Part shown: positions 5,786 to 9,168 of the stretch, piece after piece | How the letters are laid out: every line of letters starts with the position of its first letter | How positions within the stretch are numbered: position 1 is the stretch's first letter | Origin: Chloracidobacterium sp. UBA7659 | GTDB lineage: Bacteria; Acidobacteriota; Blastocatellia; Pyrinomonadales; Pyrinomonadaceae | DNA: 9,168 bases | NCBI GenBank assembly: GCA_002483395.1 | Contig: DLHV01000134.1 | Span: forward strand, 1 to 9,168 | Direction of reading: 5' to 3' | The notes under the pieces: generated by a model | The model's database searches: none | What the model saw: only the letters and a program-made list of their open reading frames with translations | What the model was told of the DNA's origin: nothing | Translations under genes and position numbers: made by a program

Positions 5786-5964
5786 AGTTATAGTCGCGCA
5801 ACACACCGTTCCGCTTATATTGAAGCGTTCTAAGTGGAATAGTTGTCTGATACGTGATATTTTGCTGTTGACTGTGATGTCGGCCGGCCGATTGAGCTAC
5901 CGCGTGTGTGTAACACGCCCATTAGCATTAACTCGCAAAACTCCGACTTTTAGACTCTAAACCG
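5786..5964 (+). promoter_or_regulatory. Leader of the LacI-family gene with two palindromes (possible operators)
   Basis: This gap holds a perfect 12-base palindrome, TCGGCCGGCCGA (5880-5891), with a central CG as in many LacI-family operators. It also has an inverted repeat GCGTGT (5902-5907) / ACACGC (5913-5918) with a 5-base spacer. TTGACT at 5868-5873 could be a -35 box, but the -10 position 17 bases on (ATTGAG) is poor. No Shine-Dalgarno precedes the ATG at 5965, and no T-rich terminator follows the chimeric gene. Autoregulatory use of the palindromes is a guess from position. Confidence 0.33.
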
Positions 5965-7026
5965 ATGACTCTCGGGCCGCAAGATCAATCCAAAAAACCG
6001 AAAGTGACTTCCGCGTCGCCGGTCAGTCTGAAACAGCTTGCCGCCCATCTGAAACTTTCGCCAACCACACTATCCCTTGTACTTAACGATGCGCCTTCGG
6101 CAATTTCAATCCCTCAGGACACAAAGGAAAGGATTTTTACCGCAGCGAAAGAGCTGAATTACCGGCCAAACTATCTCGCCAGGTCGCTGCGAGTACAGCG
6201 GACACACACACTCGGAGTGATCGTTCCGGAATTAAGCGACGGCTATTCGGCGATGGTGCTGAGCGGCGTCGAGGCAGAGCTTTCCAAGCAAGGTTTCTTT
6301 TACCTGACTGCGAGTCACCTCCATCGCGAAGACCTGCTTGAAAATCTTCCCGGTGTGCTGATCGAACGGCAGGTTGAGGGCATCATCGCGGTCGATACCC
6401 CCATTCGTTTCGAGGCAAGGCTGCCCGTCGTCAATGTTTCCGGACACGAAAAAATAGCTGGCGTCACCAATGTTATCCTCAATCATAAGCACGCCGCCGA
6501 ACTGGGCGTCGGGCACCTTTACGATCTCGGCCATCGCCGGATTGCCGTGCTGAAAGGCCAAAGCTTCAGTTCCGACACCGAGATCCGGTATGACACGATC
6601 GTAAAAGCCGCCCGAAAAAGAAATATCACCATTGATCAAAGGCTGGTTGCTCAATTGGAGGGCGATTCGCCGTCGCCTGAGGTCGGCTATCACGCGACAA
6701 AACAACTCATCGCCGGTGGAGAAAAATTCACTGCCCTATTTGCATTCAACGACGTTTCCGCCATCGGCGCGATTCGGGCACTCGAAGAAATGGGTTTGCG
6801 TGTTCCTGCAGATGTTTCGGTGCTCGGTTTCGACGATATTTATGCTGCCGCGTTTCACAATCCAGCTCTGACGACGATTCGTCAACCGCTTTTTGAGATG
6901 GGTAATCTGGCCGCAAAAACGCTGCTTGGCAAGCTGGCCGGGAAAAAAAATGGCAGCTCGAAAAGTGTTTTGAATGTCGAACCAACGCTTATCGTCAGGC
7001 ATTCGACGGCAATGGTCGCTTTATGA
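5965..7026 (+). CDS. LacI/GalR-family transcriptional regulator
   Basis: A 353-residue protein with the standard LacI layout. The N-terminal helix-turn-helix is at about residues 20-66 ('VSLKQLAAHLKLSPTTLSLVLN'), after a polar tail of about 18 residues that is longer than usual. The hinge helix is 'YRPNYLARSLR'. A periplasmic-binding-protein-like sensor domain runs from 'HTLGVIVPELSDGYSA' to the C-terminus and includes 'ALFAFNDVSAIGAIRAL', 'VPADVSVLGFDDI' and 'ALTTIRQPLFEMG'. Such proteins are cytoplasmic repressors released or tightened by a sugar. The ligand is not readable from sequence. The ATG at 5965 is the only suitable start after an in-frame stop. Its stop overlaps the start of the SGNH hydrolase gene (ATGA at 7023-7026), so the two are probably co-translated. 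The glucoamylase remnant upstream supports control of poly- or oligosaccharide use. Confidence 0.92.
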   Translation: MTLGPQDQSKKPKVTSASPVSLKQLAAHLKLSPTTLSLVLNDAPSAISIPQDTKERIFTAAKELNYRPNYLARSLRVQRTHTLGVIVPELSDGYSAMVLSGVEAELSKQGFFYLTASHLHREDLLENLPGVLIERQVEGIIAVDTPIRFEARLPVVNVSGHEKIAGVTNVILNHKHAAELGVGHLYDLGHRRIAVLKGQSFSSDTEIRYDTIVKAARKRNITIDQRLVAQLEGDSPSPEVGYHATKQLIAGGEKFTALFAFNDVSAIGAIRALEEMGLRVPADVSVLGFDDIYAAAFHNPALTTIRQPLFEMGNLAAKTLLGKLAGKKNGSSKSVLNVEPTLIVRHSTAMVAL

Positions 7027-7697
7027 AAGCTAAAACATTCCTCGCCCTGGCTTTCGCGATTCTTCTTCTTTTCGCCAATCCGGTCCGGTCGCAGGAAGCT
7101 AACACGGGTTCCAATCGGTGGGAGAAAGAGATCGCGGATCTGCTTGAGATAGACAAAAAGCAGACGCCGCCTGCGGACGCTGTACTGTTTACCGGAAGTT
7201 CGAGCATTCGATTGTGGGCGGGCCTGCGTGAGGGTTTCCCGAATCTCAGGGTTATTAACAGAGGCTTTGGCGGCTCGAATCTCGAAGACCTGGTCTTTTT
7301 TGCTCCAAAGATCGTCCTGCCATACAGGCCAAAAAAGATTGTGGTGTATTCCGGTGAGAACGACATTGGTTCCGGCCAATCCGCCGAAAACGTCCTTGCT
7401 GATTTCAAGGCATTTATCGATTTCCGCGACAAAAACCTTCCGAAAACACCGGTTATCTATATATCGATGAAGCCGAGCATTCTGCGTTGGAAACTTTGGC
7501 CGGAAATGCAGAAAGGCAACGAGTTGATCAAGGCCGAGATCAGAAATCACAGGAATGTTCGGTTCGCCGACGTCGCTTCGAGAATGCTCGGCACCGACGG
7601 CAAGCCGATGCCTGACATTTTCATAGCGGACGGACTCCACATGAACGCGAAAGGCTATGCGATCTGGCGGGAATACCTAATCCCATTTTTGAAATAA
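7023..7697 (+). CDS. Secreted SGNH/GDSL-family hydrolase (probable carbohydrate esterase or lipase)
   Basis: A 224-residue protein with an N-terminal signal peptide (Lys-rich start, hydrophobic residues 6-19, likely cleavage after 'PVRS' at residue 23), so it acts outside the cytoplasm. All SGNH blocks are visible: block I 'FTGSSSIRLW' with probable nucleophile Ser60, block II 'NRGFGGSN', block III 'GEND' at 111-114, and block V Asp203-x-x-His206 in 'DGLHMNAKGY'. The family cleaves ester bonds of acyl or acetyl groups on sugars, lipids or peptidoglycan; the exact substrate is unknown. The start codon overlaps the stop of the LacI gene, implying joint expression and a role tied to the regulator's sugar. 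There is no separate ribosome-binding site, which fits translational coupling. Confidence 0.88.
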   Translation: MKAKTFLALAFAILLLFANPVRSQEANTGSNRWEKEIADLLEIDKKQTPPADAVLFTGSSSIRLWAGLREGFPNLRVINRGFGGSNLEDLVFFAPKIVLPYRPKKIVVYSGENDIGSGQSAENVLADFKAFIDFRDKNLPKTPVIYISMKPSILRWKLWPEMQKGNELIKAEIRNHRNVRFADVASRMLGTDGKPMPDIFIADGLHMNAKGYAIWREYLIPFLK

Positions 7698-7853
7698 GAT
7701 TGGTGTTGTTCGGGTGGAACACAATACGGGCGGAAAACACGACTGTAAAGTAGCGTGCTTCTGAGGTCCGGACTTTCACGCTCGTTCACACTCGCATTTC
7801 TGCCCGGATGCCCCGGTATGCCGGGCCGGTTTGTATGATACGATTTCATTGTC
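7698..7853. repeat. Gene-free stretch with several short inverted repeats
   Basis: I see no reading frame of merit here. GTGTT (7703-7707) / AACAC (7718-7722) could fold just after the hydrolase stop but lacks a T-tract. AGCGTG (7752-7757) pairs with CACGCT (7777-7782) around a loop containing the palindrome GTCCGGAC. GCCCGG (7802-7807) / CCGGGC (7821-7826), with a nested CCCGG-TATG-CCGGG (7812-7825), gives a GC-rich hairpin at the -35 position of the next gene. The density of such repeats suggests an intergenic repeat element, but there is no second copy in the window to prove it. Confidence 0.4.
7834..7839 (+). promoter_or_regulatory. Possible -10 box of the NTF2-like protein gene
   Basis: TATGAT matches TATAAT at five of six positions and ends 14 bases before the ATG at 7854. 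The -35 position is occupied by a CCCGG-rich hairpin rather than a TTGACA-like box, so any promoter here would be weak or would need an activator. No Shine-Dalgarno is visible before the ATG. Confidence 0.3.
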
Positions 7854-8741
7854 ATGAAAGGGTTTATTACATTAGTTCTCGCAATTTTGTTCAGCGTTGG
7901 GACGTTCGCGCAGTCTGATCTTCAACAGATGTTGCAAGCGGAGAAAACCTTCCAGGAAGCCGCTGGCGATAAGGGCATCAAGGCAGCATTTCTAGACGTT
8001 CTGGCCGATGATTCTATAATTTTCCATCCGGAAGCCGTTAATGGCAGGGAATATTGGAGCAAACGCGAAGATTCGCCCGCGGCAACACTTATCCGCGTAC
8101 CAAAATACGGCGATATTTCCTACAATGGCGTGCTCGGCTTCACAATGGGAAACTGGAGGCTTTACCCGAAAGGTAAAAGTGAATCCTTTGCCCAATTCGG
8201 TCAATATGTGACTGTGTGGGAAAAGAGAGACAGACGTTTTTTCGCCAGTCTTGATATAGACATCACACACGATAAGCTCCTGTTTTCCGAAACCGACCGC
8301 GTCTTCCGCGGCAATAAAAGCCAGGACCCCAATAAACTCAGTCGGTCGCCCGCCGATGCCTCGATGAACTTCCTGCGAATGAGCATGAGTGAAGAACGGC
8401 TGGGCGCCGCTTACAAAAAATTTGCGGCGGACGACGTGAGGCTGCTGATTGAACGCGAGGCGCCGATCCTGGGTAAGAAACGCGTCGTTTCCGAAATGAA
8501 ACGCTACATATCTGTCGAATTTCCCAAAAAAGTGACTCTCTTTCAGGCAGCCGACATGGCCTACACCTGGAATGCCTGCGAATACGCCAACAGCAACGAG
8601 GGACTGGAAAAGGGAAATTGCCTGCACATTTGGAAACTTCGCGGGAAGAAATGGTGGATCGTCCTGGGCGTTTTCGCCCGCGTGGAAAGTGAGATCAAGC
8701 CGATCTTGAAAATGAAGCAGAAATCCAGGAAATCCGAATAG
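7854..8741 (+). CDS. Exported protein with two probable NTF2-like (SnoaL/DUF4440-type) domains
   Basis: A 295-residue protein with a clear signal peptide: 'MKGFITLVLAILFSVGTFA' with likely cleavage before Gln20, so it is exported. The mature part seems to hold two copies of a cone-shaped NTF2-like fold. The first, about residues 22-150, has 'LLQAEKTFQEAA'-like helix features, 'FLDVLADDSIIFHPEAVNGREYW' and 'TMGNWRLYPKG'. The second, about 165-280, has 'LGAAYKKFAADDVRLLIEREAPILGKKRVV', 'ADMAYTWNACEYA' and 'CLHIWKLRGKKWWIVLGVFA'. This pattern (helix, 'DD' strand, 'G' turn, terminal 'W.I' strand) is typical of uncharacterised DUF4440/SnoaL-like proteins. They may bind a small molecule or act as isomerases or hydrolases; no catalytic residue is assigned. 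The C-terminus is Lys/Arg/Ser-rich. It is followed by a convergent ABC permease gene. Confidence 0.75.
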   Translation: MKGFITLVLAILFSVGTFAQSDLQQMLQAEKTFQEAAGDKGIKAAFLDVLADDSIIFHPEAVNGREYWSKREDSPAATLIRVPKYGDISYNGVLGFTMGNWRLYPKGKSESFAQFGQYVTVWEKRDRRFFASLDIDITHDKLLFSETDRVFRGNKSQDPNKLSRSPADASMNFLRMSMSEERLGAAYKKFAADDVRLLIEREAPILGKKRVVSEMKRYISVEFPKKVTLFQAADMAYTWNACEYANSNEGLEKGNCLHIWKLRGKKWWIVLGVFARVESEIKPILKMKQKSRKSE

Positions 8742-8756
8742 TCATTGAGGATTGAA

Positions 8757-8785
8757 TCGAGGCTTGCCAATTCTTGCCCCCTCGA
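8757..8785. terminator. Weak hairpin in the convergent gap (possible shared terminator)
   Basis: TCGAGG (8757-8762) and CCTCGA (8780-8785) pair around a 17-base loop that itself contains a CTTGCC direct repeat. It lies between two genes that converge. There is no run of T on either side, so it is a poor intrinsic terminator and is recorded only as structure. Confidence 0.25.
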
Positions 8786-8800
8786 AGCGTCTTATCAAAT

Positions 8801-9168
8801 TTAATAACTCGGTCTTCGTTTTAATCCGTAGCTTACAAGTCTAACGGAAAAGACGAATAAGAAAATGACGATCGCAGGCGATAAGATCAGAAGCGGACGG
8901 GCCTGAAGCTGGGTGAGGTCACCAGCGGCATTGAGCATGTTTCCGAGGCTCGGCTCCGGTTCTTGGAGGCCGACACCAAGAAACGACAACGCGACCTCGG
9001 CAAGGAGAAAAGCCGGGAACATGAGCGTAGCCTGCGTGATCAAAGGCGCTGTGATATTAGGGAAAATATGCCGGAACAAGATACGCGGCTGTGTCAGGCC
9101 CGATGCTTTAGCCGCAAGAACGAACTCGCGCTCGCGCATTGATACTACAAGGCCGCGTGCCAAACGTG
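8801..9168 (-). CDS. DppC/OppC-type ABC transporter permease, C-terminal part (5'-partial)
   Basis: The frame runs leftward to TAA at 8801-8803 and is open at the right edge, so the N-terminal part and the start codon are outside. About 121 residues are visible. The cytoplasmic EAA loop, contact point with the ATPase, is 'REREFVLAAKASG' followed by 'RILFRHIFPN'. Two membrane segments follow, around 'LITQATLMFPAFLLAEVALSFLGVG' and 'LLILSPAIVIFLFVFSVRLVSYGLKRR'. The 'SFLG.G...P.PS.G.ML' stretch is the hallmark of the DppC/OppC group of peptide/nickel permeases. The substrate may be peptides, nickel or other oligomers and cannot be told here. The TTG at 9163-9161 is an internal Leu codon of the conserved 'RLARG' context, not a start. 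Partner genes should lie to the right of the window. Confidence 0.9.
   Translation of the reverse strand, partial: RLARGLVVSMREREFVLAAKASGLTQPRILFRHIFPNITAPLITQATLMFPAFLLAEVALSFLGVGLQEPEPSLGNMLNAAGDLTQLQARPLLILSPAIVIFLFVFSVRLVSYGLKRRPSY

Noticed and set aside
5751..5960. Plus-strand ORF spanning the end of the chimera and the gap before the LacI gene
   Set aside because: It starts inside the glucoamylase tail in another frame and has no recognisable features.
6882..7640. 252-codon minus-strand frame opposite the LacI end and the SGNH gene
   Set aside because: The SGNH blocks and signal peptide on the plus strand are unambiguous; the opposite frame shows no family motif.
7992..8627. 211-codon minus-strand frame opposite the NTF2-like gene
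   Set aside because: The plus strand encodes a signal peptide and a coherent fold pattern; the minus product shows neither.
9161..9163. TTG as the start codon of the ABC permease
   Set aside because: The preceding codon continues the conserved 'RLARG' context, so the frame runs off the window and TTG is an internal Leu.
1..9168. CRISPR array, tRNA/rRNA genes, transposase or phage genes
   Set aside because: No regularly spaced identical repeats, no cloverleaf or rRNA-like sequence, and no integrase or transposase motif were seen on either strand.

Overview
The window reads as a piece of chromosome from a free-living Gram-negative-type bacterium. GC content is near 50 % and genes are fairly dense. 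Most lie on the plus strand, with clear single-copy gene families. A repeat of the form 'CCGCAGA.ACGC.GAGACGCAGAG' occurs both between genes and inside a reading frame. That repeat style, the secreted NTF2-like and SGNH proteins, and the sparse Shine-Dalgarno sequences suggest Acidobacteriota (Blastocatellia / Pyrinomonadaceae-like). This assignment is inference from style, not from a marker gene.

Layout. 1-1380: the 3' part of an MltD-like lytic transglycosylase with LysM-type modules, open at the window edge, followed by a hairpin terminator and a degenerate TCAT/ATGA inverted repeat. 1556-2446: a GntR-type regulator with an unassigned C-terminal domain. 2476-4010: a compact sulfur-type module made of an Rrf2-family repressor and a YeiH-family membrane transporter (putative sulfate exporter family). 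Each gene is preceded by the same inverted-repeat operator, TGTA(A/T)C-N7-GTTACA. This is the best-supported regulatory circuit in the window. 4007-4156: a 49-codon ORF overlapping the transporter stop, probably a remnant, followed by a large hairpin repeat (4207-4302).

4406-5785 is the most unusual object. It is one uninterrupted reading frame that starts as UvrA (Walker A, the CxxC zinc motifs, about 341 residues). It passes through a copy of the GC-rich repeat and ends as the C-terminus of a GH15 glucoamylase, including the catalytic-base motif PEQVWD. The rest of UvrA and most of the glucoamylase are absent. It is either a genuine repeat-mediated deletion fusion or an assembly chimera collapsed at the repeat.

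5965-7697: a LacI-family regulator and a secreted SGNH/GDSL hydrolase, coupled by an ATGA overlap. Together with the glucoamylase tail just upstream they look like the remains of a carbohydrate-use locus. 7698-7853: a gene-free stretch with several short inverted repeats. 7854-8741: an exported protein with two probable NTF2-like domains. 8801-9168 (minus strand): the C-terminal part of a DppC/OppC-type ABC permease, open at the window edge and convergent with the previous gene.

No tRNA, rRNA, CRISPR array, transposase or phage gene was seen. I found no convincing new defence or biosynthetic system. The leads worth following are the uvrA/GH15 chimera at a repeat and the Rrf2 two-operator circuit with an apparently leaderless start.
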